Notes: generated from the letters alone by a model not told the origin. A stretch of 64,000 nucleotides of DNA from Terfezia claveryi (GCA_015179025.1 WHUX01000181.1:43816-107815); one strand, 5' to 3'. Positions 11,980-23,720 are shown, numbered from the stretch's first letter. A program made the numbers and translations.

Positions 11980-12600
11980 AGGCTTATTATATATATAAGA
12001 AACTTATACTTTTAGAGACTTATCTATATAGTATATATATAAAAAACTTCTAATATTTGAGATATATATATATATATATATATAACTTGTACTTTTAAGA
12101 CTGTTCTAGATATATATAAAAAACTTATACTTTTAGAAACTTATATATATATATATATGAAACTCATATATTTAAAGACTTATATATATATATGCAAGAA
12201 ACTTATACTTTTGTAGCTATTCTAAATATATATAAAAAACTCATACTTATAAAAACTTATATATATATATATAAAAAACTTATACTTTTAAAAACTTATA
12301 TATGTATATATAAAAAACTTATACTTTTAAAAACTTATATATATATATATATAAGAAGCTCATACTTTTGTAACTATTCTAGATATATATAAGAAACTTA
12401 TACTTTTTGAAACTCATATATATTAAAAAGTATAAGTTTTTTATATATATATATATAAAATAGCTTCAAAAGTATGAGTTTTTTACATAAATATATATAT
12501 ATTCTAAAAAGTATAAGTTTCTTATATATATATATATAAGTCTCCAAAAGTATAAGTTTCTCATATATATAATAAGTCATAAAAGTAAATGTTCCTATAA
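11980..12600. repeat. RIP-mutated (TA)n-rich ~39-bp repeats at the apex of the large palindrome
   Basis: Repeated units of AAACTTATACTTTT followed by (TA)n in one direction up to about 12415, then in the reverse direction. They are the degraded counterpart of the 39-bp units at 31640-32460. Small open frames rich in Y-I-Y-I-Y-K-K-L are artefacts of the repeat. Confidence 0.8.
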
Positions 12601-12709
12601 TATATAAACTTAGTAAATAGAGAAGTTCAGTACCTTACCTTGACTTATATAAAGCTAAGTTTTTATAAGGTTTAAGCCTAATATAACTATTATTTATATA
12701 GATATAGTA

Positions 12710-13273
12710 TGTAACAACGGCTCTAGGGACAAGGCGACCAAGGGGTATACCGGGGCAGTGGCAAGGGGAAATCGCACATGTAGGAGCGCTATATGTATGA
12801 TCTGGGGAATGGTTAGGGGCAAGGCAAGGGCAGGGCTAGAGTAACACACACGTAGGAACGCTACGTATGTGACTGGAGAAGGCTGAGACAGGGGCAAGGG
12901 CAAGAGGCAAGAGAGGTAGAGGGCAAGAGGTATGAGACACGTGGAAGCAGTTGTCACATGTGTCGGAGGGAGGCAGCTGTACTGCAGAGCTATTCATAAG
13001 ACAAAGGGGTGCATAAGAGAGGTGCACAAGCATTGGGAGAGGCAAGGTCCTGTATTGAATATACAAGACATTGGATGGGGATCCAACGAGAGGGCGGAGA
13101 GAGCAAGCTATATATACAGGCTTCCTTCCTGGCCAAGGCCACCAGAAAGAATAAGGTTCCCGAGACCCCTTATCTCAGAAACAGAGATAACAATGATATT
13201 AATCAACAATAACGAGAGTTGGACGGAATCCTGTCTGACTCTCAAACCCAGCTAGGAAAGAACAGTTGTGACA
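12710..13273 (-). repeat. G1 3' LTR
   Basis: 564 bp, in sense TGTCACAACTG...GTTGTTACA. It matches 18427-18989 with scattered substitutions, many of them transitions, so insertion was not very recent. It ends at the polypurine tract of the internal region. Confidence 0.93.
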
Positions 13274-13499
13274 CTATCCCCCCTTTAGGCTCGGAGCCCC
13301 AGCGACGCAAGGCAAGGCGAAAAAGCAAACAAATAAGACAGGCGAATAACCAATAACCCATAACACAACCCCAATGCCGGAAGTACATACCAACAACAAT
13401 CATGACAACAACAACAATAACAACCCTAATAACCAATTCCAGGATGACAAGAACATCATTGGATGGGGCAGGGTTTCTAGAGGTAACGCTGGTAGAACA

Positions 13500-13740
13500 G
13501 GGTGACCAAGTCCTGTGCGTTTTCTAGATCTTCGGCTGGTTGCCAGGTCGTCTCCTCGTCCTTCAGCCATTTGACCTTATATTGCAGGCGTCCATATCTT
13601 CTTCGGGAGTCTAGCACTTCCTCTACCTCCTATTCCTCCTCACCTTCGATAACCATAGGAGGAGGTGGGGGGTGTTCCTGGCCTGGCAGAGGGTCGCTAG
13701 CGGTAGGCTCGATCTCGGAGACATGGACAACTAGGTGTCA
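13500..13740 (-). pseudogene. G1 chromodomain at the integrase C-terminus
   Basis: Minus-strand translation after the integrase core gives E-V-L-D-S-R-R-R-Y-G-R-L-Q-Y-K-V-K-W-L then T-T-W-Q-P-A-E-D-L-E-N-A, the conserved core of a chromodomain (aromatic cage region and W-x-P-x-x-x-L). Chromodomains on chromovirus integrases bind histone marks and bias insertion to heterochromatin. It is fused in series to integrase, in a frame broken by a stop just upstream, so it is listed as part of a damaged polyprotein. Confidence 0.85.
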
Positions 13741-14995
13741 TTTGATGTCCTTGGGCAACCTCAATTGGTAGGCGTGAGTGCCCACAGCAGCCAACACCTC
13801 GAATGGACCCAGGAACTTGTGGTCGAGCTTGCGAGATGGCCATTCTGTCCGGAAGTGCCAGCTGGAGAGCCACACCTTGTCCTCTGGTTGATATTTGAGG
13901 GCTGGCAACTGTGATCCATTGGCATACTCGGCTTGCCTGGCTTGTGTATATCTCAGCTCAGCTTTCAGGGTAGAGTGGAGCTCAGCAATCCCAGCTGTGA
14001 ACTCCTTGGCCGGGGCATCTTTTTTGACTTTTTGCAGGGGTGCCAGGGCATCCACGAACCAGGGGTGCCAACCGTAGTTAGCCAGGAAAGGCGAGGTTTT
14101 GGAGAATTCTGAGAACTGGTTGTTCGCGGCGAATTCGCAGGTGGCCAGCAAAAAAACCCAGTTATCCTACTGGTAGTCAACAAAGGCCCGCAGATATTGC
14201 TCCATAATGGCATTCATCCTCTCCGATTGCCCATCTGTCTAGAGGTGGTATGCGGTTGACAAATGCACTTTGATTCTCAAAATCTCGCAGAAGGCTTGCC
14301 AGAATTCTAAGGTGAACTGAGGGCCGCGGTCGGATACGATAGATTCAGGGAGGCCATGATATCGGAATACATTATTAAGGTAGAGTTTGGCTAACTCTAG
14401 AGTAGAGCAGGTATCCCGGCAAGGTATAACATGCCTCATTTTCGTCAACTGATCTACCACCATCAAAATGGCATTGAACCCCCAAATCTTCTAGCAATCC
14501 TGTCACGAAGTCCATAGTCAGGTGCAGCCATGGTCGATCAGGGATATCCAGAGGTTTCAGGGTCCTATACGGAGCGTGGCGGACAGGCTTAGCATGCTTG
14601 CAAACGCGGTAGTTCTATATGTACTGCTCCACGTTCTTCCGTTGGTCAATCCATATGTATTCCCTGGCCAGAAGCTCTAATGTTTTGGCCACTCTAGGGT
14701 GACCTGCAACTAGGCTGTCATGGTGTTCCTTGATTAATCGAAGGCGCAGCTCTCCTTCCGACATATATATCCATTCGAGGTGGTAGAGGAGGCCTTCCTG
14801 GATGGTACACTTGGCTAGGGAGATCTTGGTATGGCAGCGCTGGCTAAAATCCACTGTGGTGATAATTTCCTTGGCCAGGGGGTCGTCCTTATATGCCTGT
14901 CTTACTAGTTGTCGGAGGTCAGCCTTAGCCTCAGCTTCCGCATCAGCCTCAGCCTCAGCTTCAGCTTCTGCATCAGCCTCAGCCTCTGCTTCCAT
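13738..14995 (-). pseudogene. G1 integrase (H2C2 zinc finger, DDE core, C-terminal domain)
   Basis: In sense: acidic repeat linker, H2C2 zinc finger beginning H-H-D-S-L-V-A-G-H-P, then catalytic Asp in V-V-D-Q-L-T-K-M near 14460, second Asp in V-S-D-R-G-P-Q-F near 14340, and Glu in Q-S-E-R-M-N-A near 14220. The GPF-like end reads K-L-D-H-K-F-L-G-P-F-E-V-L (about 13800-13840). Integrase joins the cDNA to the genome. In-frame stops (Q or W positions near 14160, 14250 and 14615) break the frame. The DDE triad itself is intact. Confidence 0.9.
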
Positions 14996-15050
14996 ATCAG
15001 CCTCAGCCTCAGCTTCCGCATCAGCCTCAACATCAGCAAGGATATTGGCT
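14925..15050 (-). repeat. Hexanucleotide repeat encoding an (E/D-A)n acidic linker in G1 pol
   Basis: Plus-strand repeats of GCCTCAGCTTCAGCATCA type; in sense the frame reads alternating Glu/Asp and Ala for more than 30 residues between RNase H and the H2C2 finger. This junction is normally a plain linker. Confidence 0.9.
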
Positions 15051-15099
15051 GCCAGGTCAAGGTTTTCGGGCTTCTATACCACCTGATTTTGGTATTTTA

Positions 15100-16485
15100 G
15101 CCTTTTATCCCCCCCTTTAGGGAAATCTCCTGATCTCCGGGTTAATGCATCGGGCTTGCCCCCAGCCTTTCCTGGCCAGTACCTGATCTTGAAGTTGAAC
15201 CGAAATAAGAACTCTGACCACCTAGCTTGCCTTCGGTTAAGCAGCTTAGTGGTTGTAAAATACTCAAGGTTTTTGTTGTCAGATAATACCTCGATGATCC
15301 CCTAGGCTGACTCCAGATGTGGCCTCCATTCTTTGAACGCTCGCACGATGGCCATCAGCTCTTTGTTATAGATCTCGTAGTTGCACTCGGCCGGGGAGTG
15401 TTTGTTCGAAAAGTAGGCCACGGGTGGAGGATCCCGTTGACATACTGAGACAAGATCCCCATAGAGACATAATTGGAGGCATCAGTTTCCACAATACATT
15501 TGCTGTCTGGGTCAAAGTGGGCCAAGATTGGTGCTGAGCAGAAGGCTTCCTTGAGGTTCTAGAAGGCAGATTGGGCTTCTGGATTCTGGTCTAAATGCCA
15601 GTCTTTTTTGGTCAGGTCGGTGAGGGGAGCTATAATCTTCGAATACCCTAGAATGAACCGTCAGTAGAAGTTAGCGAATCCCAGGAAGGCTTGGATGTCC
15701 TTGAGATTTGCTGGGATTTGCCATTCCTGGACAGTGGTGACCTTGGCAGAGTCCATCCTGATGCCTTCTGTAGTGATGATTAACCCCAGATACTTGACCT
15801 CCTGCATATGAAACTCGCACTTCTCAGGCTTGAGATACAATCCGGCTTGCTCCAGCTTTTCCAACACCTGCTGGACATGAATCTTGTGTTCTGCTAGGGT
15901 ATCTAAATAAATCAAGATATCATCAAGATAAGGTATGCAGAATACATCCAAGAAGTCTCGCAGGGTGTCATTAATAAAGTGTTGGAAAGAGGCCGGGGCA
16001 TTGGTTAAGCTGAAGAGCATGACATTGTACTCGAAGTGGCCATAGTGAGTTCGGAAGGCCGTTTTCCACTCCTCCCCTCAGCAATCTGTACCAAGTTGTA
16101 TGCCTCCCTCAAATCCAGTTTGGTGAACCATTTGGCCTTGGAAAGCCTGGCTAATGACTCCTGATTAGAGGCAGGAGATACCTGTTCTTGACCGTTATAT
16201 CGTTCAGCCCCCGATAATCCACACACAATGCAGAGAACCATCCGATTTTTTCACAAACAGCACAGGGGCACCCACTGGAGAAGAGCTATAGCGAATGAAG
16301 CTCTTGTTGAGGTTTTCCTCCAAGTATTTCTTCAGGACCTCCAGCTCCACTCGGTACATTCTGTAAAGGGGCCCATAGGGGGGGGTCTTACCCTCAACCA
16401 GTGGAATTGTGTAGTCATATGGTCGGTGGGGCGCTAGCTTCTCGCGGCTTTCTCGAGAACAGATCAATGAACTTGTGATATTCAT
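15100..16485 (-). pseudogene. G1 reverse transcriptase and RNase H
   Basis: RT runs from about 16485 with P-L-V-E-G-K-T-P-P-Y-G-P-L-Y-R-M through K-S-D-G-S-L, L-D-L-R-E-A-Y-N, and the catalytic P-Y-L-D-D box (codons at 15919-15930), to A-F-L-G-F-A-N-F-Y near 15665. RNase H follows (T-D-A-S-N-Y in sense near 15490), with the frame interrupted by stops at Trp positions (for example near 15303 and 15560) and by small indels near 16090-16250. RT copies the genomic RNA and RNase H removes it. Both would be non-functional as written. Confidence 0.9.
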
Positions 16486-16779
16486 CCAGGACCATGGACT
16501 TCCATTCTTCCTTGACCTTAGCTTATTGATTTCCAGGTTAACTTCGCAGATTGATAGAGTATGGGCTTTCAGCTTGTGCCTTCTGGTAAGGTAAGCAATG
16601 GCTTCTGCTCCAATAAGTTAATATCGAGGGGTTTTAGTGGGGGGGCTTCTATCATCACCTGGCTAGGATCCTCTACTGGGGGTAGTAGGACATATAATCC
16701 TTTAATGGTAGTCTGTGGGGTACTGCAGTGCTTCTCGCAATACTCGCTGTTGAAGTTCAAGGTGTAAGAGCAAAGTTAA

Positions 16780-17160
16780 TGAGATATCATGCATTCGAAG
16801 CTAGGGGATCCCCAGGACAATGGGGAATTTGAGCTTAGTTACAAACATGGGGAGGCTTTCCGAATGGTCTCCAATGGCACTAGGTAGGCATGCGAGGTCG
16901 TAATAGCTCCGGAAGAGATAGGGCGGCCATCAATGACATTAAGAAGGCGGGGGTCTTTAGCTTGGCTGTTGGTATCGAATTTTTACTGACAAAGGTCTGA
17001 TCAATGAAGGCTATTCCTGAAGCACCACAATCTATGAGAGCTGATGTTACCACTATTTTACCATTGAATTTAACAGTTATTGGTACTACAAAATGCTCGC
17101 CAAACAGGCGAGATTCATCAACAGACATAGATGCAGGAACAGAAAATGCAGACAAAGATA
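16780..17160 (-). pseudogene. G1 aspartic protease
   Basis: Sense translation contains V-T-S-A-L-I-D-C-G-A-S-G-I-A-F-I-D (about 17000-17055), the retropepsin active-site region with D-C-G in place of the usual D-S/T-G, followed by A-F-L-M-S. It lies between the zinc knuckle and RT as in other Gypsy elements. Small frameshifts separate it from its neighbours. Confidence 0.8.
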
Positions 17161-17179
17161 AATGACCTGGAGCAGGTCC

Positions 17180-18390
17180 CTTGCTAGTGTCAGTAACTAG
17201 GCAAGGGACTTTCCTTTTCCTGACTCTTCAACCTCTTCGATCCGTGATTCGGATATGGCGTAGACAGCCAGGGAGCGGTTCTTGCGGAGGGGACATGCTG
17301 CAATGTAGTGGTCCCCCTTTCCACATGCAATGCACAAACCGTTAGTGCGGTGGCAGTCCCTTTCTCCTGGTGAGGCGGGGTCTCCTAGATGAGAGATCCA
17401 TAGGGGTGGTCCCTCCTGCAACTAACAATAGGTGCGCAGGTTTGCTAGCCAAGGCCGGAACTTGGGCAGGCTTATGGGTTGGTTGCTGTTGCTGGTGCTA
17501 ATGCTGTTGCGGTAGTTGCTGAGGTGAGCAGGTGGCAGGGCGGAAGGTAGGGCGGTGTCTCAACCTAGCCATCTGGTGTTCCACCCTGTATACCTGGTCA
17601 ATTAATTCGTCGAGACTCTTGGTCTCTGGGAGGGTGACCATGGCTTGTTGAAGCTCGTTATTCAGTCCCTCTTGGAACTGCTCGAGCTTTGACTGGTCGT
17701 TCCATAATACTTCTGCTGCCAGCCTAGAGAACTCTGCCACATATGTGGACAAATCCGAATAACATTGTTTCAGGGCTCAGAGGGCTCGGCTAGCTATACC
17801 AATGGCATGGGGGTCCCCAAAAGCTATGTCCAGAATAGCGAAGAGTGCCGGGATGCCGTCCAGCTTAATCTCAGTCTCAAGGACATATGGCTGGATTTCA
17901 TCTACTGCCTTATGCTCCAGCAGGGCAAAGACATAAGCCAATCAGTGTTGCTCGAATGGGAATCTGGCTGAGTCCCCATTGAGTTTGAGGTTTACCAAGT
18001 TCTTCCAGGCTCGGAGGCAAGCCCTATCCCCATTGAATTTGGGGGGGTTGGAATACTTTCACTTTTGGTGGTTAGTGCAGAGGGTGGGGTTGCCGACATA
18101 GTGGCCATAGCACGGTTGAGGGTCTGGATTGTAGTTCGCTCGTTGGCCAGAGTGATGGTGGTATTGTCGAGGTCGTTTTGGAGTACTGTGATTTCTTCAT
18201 CAGCAGATATTAGTTTTCGTTCGGCCACAGCCAAGCTATTGCTGAGTTCGGCCCCGATGGCATCTATGGCCTTGAAAATGTTGATAACCTCTCGATGATA
18301 GGCATTCAATTCGTTCAGGCCTGAGAGTATAGGGGAGCTTCTCCAGGTCTGGAACTTGATGGCGGGTGGTGAGAGAGCTGCTCCTGACAT
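17180..18390 (-). pseudogene. G1 gag (coiled coil, capsid, CCHC zinc knuckle)
   Basis: A start codon at 18390 opens M-S-G-A-A-L-S. A coiled-coil-like segment (A-E-R-K-L-I-S-A-D-E-E-I) follows, then a frameshift near 18010, then a Retrotrans_gag-like capsid with A-E-F-S-R-L-A-A-E-V and Q-F-Q-E-G-L-N-N-E-L (17500-17760). The nucleocapsid zinc knuckle CIACGKGDHYIAAC (CX2CX4HX4C) lies near 17290-17330. Gag packages the element RNA in cytoplasmic particles. It is broken by several frameshifts and stops. Confidence 0.88.
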
Positions 18391-18426
18391 GACTGCGTAC
18401 CAGTTGGTCCAAAGGATCCAACATAG

Positions 18427-18989
18427 TGTAATGATGGCTCTAGGGACAAGGCGACCAGGGGTACGCCAGGGCAGTAGCAAGGGGGAATCGCACACGTAGG
18501 AGCGCTACGTGTGTGATCTGGGGAAAGGCTAGGGGCAAGACAAGGGCAGGGCTAGGGTAACACATATGTAGGAATGCTATATGTGTGACCAGGGAAGGCT
18601 AGGACGGGGGCAAGGGCAAGAGGCAAGAGAGGCAGAGGGCAAGGGGCACAAGACATGCGGAGGCAGTTGCTGCGTGTGTCGGAGGGAGGCAGCTGTACTG
18701 CAGAGCTGTTCACGAGACAAGGGGGTGCACAAGGGAGGTGCACAAGCGTTGGGAGAGGCAAGGTCCTGTATTGGATATACAAGACGTTTGATGGGGATCC
18801 AACGAGAGGGCAGAGAGAGCAAGCTATATATATAGGCTTCCTTCCTGGCCATGGCCACTGGAAGGAATAAGGTTCCCGAGACCCCTTATCTTAGAAACAG
18901 AGATAACAACGATATCAATCAACAATAATGAGAGTCGGACGGAATCCTGTCTGACTCTCAAACCCAGCTAGGAAAGGATGGTTGTGATA
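18427..18989 (-). repeat. G1 5' LTR
   Basis: 563 bp, sense TATCACAACCATCC (first TG mutated to TA) ... CATTACA. It is the upstream LTR of the minus-strand element; the internal region begins CTATGTTGGATCC just inside, where the primer-binding site would be expected. Confidence 0.93.
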
Positions 18990-19319
18990 TAGTATATCTA
19001 TTACAAAATATCTACTCTAGTATATATTACTATTTTAAGGTTATATACCTAACCTAGCTACTATATATAGTACTAACTAAAGTTAATCATATTTAGTCAG
19101 ATAGACTAATACACTCTTAATTTCTCTGCTAGCTACTCTTAAAAGGCTAGATCTTTAATATATATTTATCTAGCTAATATAATTTATAGAAGTGATAGAG
19201 TAAGTTACCTTAATATAGGTAAAAGTATTCTTATACTCCAATATATATATACAAAACTAACATATCTAATTATCTAGGAGATTTATTCATGTTTATAAGA
19301 TACTATCTATCTTTATATC

Positions 19320-19490
19320 TCTAATATCAATGCTACCTTACCTCTAAAATATTCTTTTAATATTAATACTACTATTCTTTTGATATATGCCTCTAATATT
19401 GATACTACTATTTGATATTAATACTACTATATTTTTAATATTAATCCTACTATACCTTTAATATTAATACTGCTATCTAAATCTTAGTTT
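19320..19490. repeat. AT-rich tandem repeat around TAATATTAATACTACTAT
   Basis: Six or so imperfect copies of a 20-35 bp unit. The inverted counterpart is at 6990-7160 in the opposite arm of the degraded palindrome. Confidence 0.7.
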
Positions 19491-20169
19491 CAATATATAA
19501 ATATTAGAGGCTAAGTCAATTACTTTTTATAGGACTATATTACAGAGAAAATATAGTTTTATTTAGTTAAGTAAGTTTATTATATATTGCCTACAACTGA
19601 GCTATAATATAGGGAAGTATAGATTAGGTTTATAAAGATAGTAATTTATATTTCTCATATATAATAAGCTTTTATATATATAAATAAAATATTATAAATA
19701 TTTATAAACTCCCAACTATATAAACTATATTAAACTCTTGATTATATATAGTAGACTTCTATTTTATAGGAGGCATTAGAACCCAATCAACTTGACTATA
19801 GAACCCTATAACTTAGGTATAATACTATTTACTCTAGATCTAGCTAATACTATATTTGACTTTGTATTATATAAAACTATATAAGTATATTTTACTAAGT
19901 TTCTGAGTACTTAGCAATAACTTATAGCTTTAATAAGTACCTATTATTAGAAAAAGTAACTTAGATTAAATTGTTATCTAAGCTAACCTATAATAAGTTA
20001 GGTTCTAGTAGAAGAAACTTGTCTAATGAAGTAAGTTTATCTGAGTTGGATTGGGTTGAAATTGACCTATAATATATACTATCTATAATGAAATAGGTAA
20101 TTTATAATAAGATAGACAATCTATAATAAGCTAGTAATAGTATATATATAAATGAATAAAGAAAAGAAC

Positions 20170-20366
20170 AGGAAATCTCTAGATTTGGCAAATATATAGG
20201 TATAAATAAGATTAGTAAGGAATCTTAGTAAGTAATCTATAGATTATTAATTAATCTATAAAGTAGTTTGAGGTAAGTTATAGTAAATAGAAATTGAAGC
20301 AAGGTAATAGCTAAATAAGTTGTAAGGATTAAATTCTTAGACTAACTTACCTTATAGTACATACTA
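20170..20366. mobile_element. RIP-fossil right end of the hAT-like palindromic family
   Basis: Aligns with 45380-45558, the right end of the intact element 42677-45558. Its terminal TAGTACATACTA is TGGCGCACACTA with G-to-A and C-to-T changes, and upstream AAGTTATAGTAAATAGAAAT corresponds to CGAGTTATGGTAGGCAGAGA. Differences are essentially all C-to-T or G-to-A. The left end could not be identified. It lies directly before the integrase part of the degraded Gypsy G0. Confidence 0.78.
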
Positions 20367-21183
20367 CTACTAGCTAGGTAATATATTTAGATTAATTAGT
20401 AGAAAGCCATAGAAAAGTATAAATAGAACTAGTATACTTATAAATAGTTGAAGTTTACTTACTATACCTATTATAAAACCTTAAAGCTCTTAGAGATCTT
20501 GAATGAGTTCTAATAATATCTAACTATAGACTTTATAACTAGGTTGTTAGAAGACTTAGGACTCAATACTATTCTAATAGTAGTAAATTAGCTAAGAAAG
20601 ATAAAGTATATTATATTTTTCTAGAATATATACTTTAATCTAAAGCTAGCTAATCTTTACCTCATTAATACATTCTAGTATTATTGTATTTCTAAATTAA
20701 TTATATCTAACTAAAGGCCTCAGTTTACCTCAGACTTTTAGAAAGTACTCTGTAAACTCTTAAAGATCAAAATATACCTTTCAACTACTTACTACCTCTA
20801 AATTAATAGCTAGTTGGAAAGAATAAATGTGATTATAGAATAATATCTATAAGTCTATATTAATTACTAATAGAATAACTAGGTTTTATTACTAGCTATC
20901 TGTAAGTTTACTACTAACAACTAATTCCTAAAGTTCTTAAATACCTCTTCCTTTCTAGCCAATTATAGTTAGTATTTCTAATTTATAGATAATTTATAGT
21001 TAGAATAATTAAACTCTATTATACTTTAAAAACTAAGCTAGAATATATTCAGACTAGATAAATAAAATATACTAATAGTTTACTTTTGCTAGCTTTAAAG
21101 TACTAGTTTAGAGATAATGTATAACTTTCTAGTAGATACTTCTAGACAGGATAGCTTTCCTATAAGCTAGATCATAAGTTTCT
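20367..21183 (+). pseudogene. Integrase relic of heavily RIPed Gypsy chromovirus G0 (first part)
   Basis: Plus-strand frame with recognisable integrase: I-L-I-V-V-N (first catalytic Asp now Asn, 20586-20588), then I-S-N-stop-R-P-Q-F-T-S-D-F (second Asp now Asn at 20709-20711), then I-Y-L-S-T-T-Y-Y-L and Q-L-E-R-I-N with Glu kept, then F-L-A-N-Y. Trp and Arg codons are stops throughout, always explicable by G-to-A or C-to-T. The closest relative in the window is G1. The sequence stops in the K-L-D-H-K-F-L block, where G2 inserted, and resumes at 37514. Confidence 0.88.
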
Positions 21184-21815
21184 TGTAATGTATTGTTAGA
21201 GGGACTGGAAGATCAGATTAGATAAAATAAGAATCTTATCTAATCAGATAATCTTAGACTAGTAATATATACTACAAAGTAGATTACCAATAGTGTATTG
21301 TTTATTCTCACTATTAAAGTTATTACCAATAGCATAAGATTACTGTAATAGGTAAAGTAGTATAGGAGTACCAAAGGCATTTAGAAGATTAACTAGTGGA
21401 ACTTCTATATTGATTGTACTCTAACTATGTTCTGAGTTCTAACTGTCTCTGTCCAACTGAAGGGAAATTCAGGAGACTATATGTGTTTCTAACGGGGTAG
21501 TACTGGGGCAGTGCTGAGGCAGTGCATCATCATCTGACCCTTACATGTGATTGAGATCCACATCATCTGATCTTCTAGATAGTACTTCCAAATACTATCT
21601 AGTACAAAATAGGTTAAGTCTTAACTTTTGACTTATACATGTGAAAGCATATGATAATATGTGAAAGCATATGAAAGTATGTGAAATATTAGCAAGACAG
21701 ATAGCATACAGAATGTTGTGTGTTTTGAGATGCTTGCTAAGTAAGAAAATATATAAGAAATACATTTGTGAAGTAGAGAGTTAGTCATAGGGTATTGGTA
21801 AGCCACTTCCTTACA
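21184..21815 (-). repeat. G2 3' LTR
   Basis: 632 bp, sense TGTAAGGAAGTGGC...CATTACA. The adjacent polypurine tract in sense reads CAGGGAGGCA. Around 21410 it preserves GTGGAACTTCTATATTG, the unoccupied version of the site where 35173-37076 inserted in the other LTR. Confidence 0.93.
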
Positions 21816-22249
21816 TGCCTCCCTGTTTAGATAAAAACTCCATCCTAAGAAATAAATAAGGTATGGGTTATACATATTAGTAGTTAACATTCAACCTATA
21901 ATACCTATTGTTTCTGTCCATATAGGTACTACTACAACTTGCTCCTGTATCAATCCTGACATTATCATACCCTTGCTTGAAATCTTTAACAATAAGGATG
22001 TCATCAAAATACTGACTAATTACTCTTTGTGGTTGTCTTTCTTTAAAGAAATATCTAAGCATTATTTGGGGTAAATCCACCTCTTTACTTTTGCCTTTGT
22101 CAATCTTGACTGTATTAGATAAAACAGAAGGAGCAAGGACTTTCTTCCTTTCATTATTAATTATCTCCAAAGTCTCTTTCCTTGTCTTATTTTTGCCAAG
22201 CTTATTCTCACTAACCTTTCTCTTTTTGTAAGCTGCTTACTTACTACCA

Positions 22250-22480
22250 GTCAACCAGAATTGTTTTTTCAATGACTCATCAACACTATCATCATACACC
22301 CACTCATTATACTTATAAGGCCATCCCTTCCATTTTATCTTGTACTGCAACTTTCCTGTTCTAGGTTGTGACCTGAATTCCAACACTCTTTCTACCTCAT
22401 ACCTATCTTCCTTAACTGGTCCTGGTTGTTACAAAGTCCTGAAAGGGAACATTTGTATTGGATTAGGGAAGAAGGGTTTC
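22250..22480 (-). pseudogene. G2 chromodomain
   Basis: After the integrase, sense translation gives R-Y-E-V-E-R-V-L-E-F-R then G-K-L-Q-Y-K-I-K-W-K-G-W-P-Y-K-Y-N-E-W, the chromodomain core with both Trp positions, in a frame offset from the integrase by small indels. It marks G2 as a chromovirus and would target heterochromatin. Confidence 0.82.
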
Positions 22481-23720
22481 AGAAGTGAGGTATGGAAGAA
22501 ATGTTGATATTATTGAGGTCAGAGAAGTCAGTGAAGTCAAGTTTAGCATTTTGACTCCATAGTGAATATTTGGTAATAGTGAAGGGGCCTATCCATTTAG
22601 GGGATAGTTTGGAGGAGTGGTACCTTACTGGTAGGTTTTTTGTTGATAGGATCACCTGATCATTAACTTGGTAATCAGGGGAGGCTCTTCTGTGTTTGTT
22701 GGCTTGCTGAATTTGGACCTTTTTTGCTTTAGTAAGGTTTTCAACAACCTAGTAAAATCTGGTTGTAGAGTTTGAGTAGGTAGGTATAGGGTAAGGTAGG
22801 ATAGGTGCAGACAAATTAGGCTGGTATTCTAGCTTAGTAAAGAATGGGGAATGTCCTCTTGTAGCACTAACTCTTGCATTTACTTCTGTTTGAATAGAAA
22901 GTATGGCTTGTACCCAATTCATTCCCTGTTCCAGCTTCTTAGCTGCAAATATAGGAGTAATTGTCCTATTCTTTCTTTCACTTATCCCATCAGTTTGGGG
23001 GTGATATGTAGAAGATGCTTTATGCATAATTCTATTTTTCTGCATCCAATCTTGAAATGTAGTAGATATAAACAAGGGGTCTTAGTCAGAAACAATTTCA
23101 TAAGGAAATCCCATATTAGGTTTAATAAATCTTTCAAAGATATCAATAACTCCTAATATGTCAACATTATCTGTAACAGGTAGTAAAAATGTAAAATCAG
23201 AATGCCTGTCAGTTATGACTAATAACTTATAAAATGTCAACATGTGAGGCTTATCATCAACAGGAGTTCTGTAACCAAGAGTAAATTCAGTACATGAAAT
23301 CATAACAGGTTCCATACTAAGAAAATCTATAGCTATGCTACCCTATGGCCTAGTAGGTACATTGAGAGGAGTAAGGAATCCAGGGGGTTTTTGTGTGGAT
23401 TCTTTGGTGATTTGGCAGGTTTCACAACTCCTCACAAATTCTTCCACCTACTTATAAAAATCCTGGAAGATGTACTTATTGGTAAGCTCATGTGTTGTTT
23501 TTGCAAGGCCTCCATGTCTAGTTGTGACATGTGCTTGTTGGATAAGGGCTTCAGAGGCAGGGTTACCTTTAACTTGTAGTCCCTTAAGAATAACCATCCT
23601 TCAAGCAAAATTCTTCAGCAGGTATATGAATCTATTCTATATCTTTGCTATAGGTACCTGTTCTCCTTTTTTAACTCTTAAGTACAGTGGTCCAAACACT
23701 GTATCTTTTTCCATCTCTTC
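22480..23720 (-). pseudogene. G2 integrase
   Basis: In sense: H2C2 finger (H-V-T-T-R-H-G-G-L-A-K then C-E-T-C), first Asp in V-I-T-D-R-H-S-D-F-T-F, second Asp near a stop in I-V-S-D-stop-D-P-L-F (a mutated Gln or Arg codon), Glu in G-I-S-E-R-K-N-R-T, and C-terminal K-L-S-P-K-W-I-G-P-F. The catalytic triad is kept, but at least four stops break the frame. Confidence 0.88.

Larger units (their letters stand above)
12710..18989 (-). mobile_element. Gypsy chromovirus G1, complete with both LTRs
   Basis: A 6.28-kb LTR retrotransposon on the minus strand, with LTRs 12710-13273 and 18427-18989 and an exact 5-bp target duplication TAGTA (12705-12709, 18990-18994). Order in the sense direction is gag (coiled coil, capsid, zinc knuckle), protease, RT, RNase H, acidic linker, H2C2-integrase, chromodomain. 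A polypurine tract (AAAGGGGGGATAG in sense) lies at about 13272-13286 next to the 3' LTR. It is lightly damaged by frameshifts and by Trp or Gln codons turned into stops. It sits in the right half of the RIP-degraded palindrome. Confidence 0.95.
6340..20130. repeat. Large RIP-degraded palindrome, multiply interrupted
   Basis: Both sides are diverged inverted copies of one sequence. The stretch 6400-7182 corresponds, reversed, to about 19290-20090, and 9182-9333 plus 11728-11960 corresponds to 19000-19280 plus the end of the right arm near 12620-12709. The inner (TA)n repeats have their apex near 12420. Four insertions split it: the mariner 7183-9179 with its solo LTR, the element 9334-11727, and Gypsy G1 12710-18989. 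The core units at 11980-12600 read AAACTTATACTTTTAGAGAC, a C-to-T/G-to-A mutated form of the AAACTCATGCTTTTGGAGAC unit of the younger palindromes. Arm ends are approximate. Confidence 0.7.
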
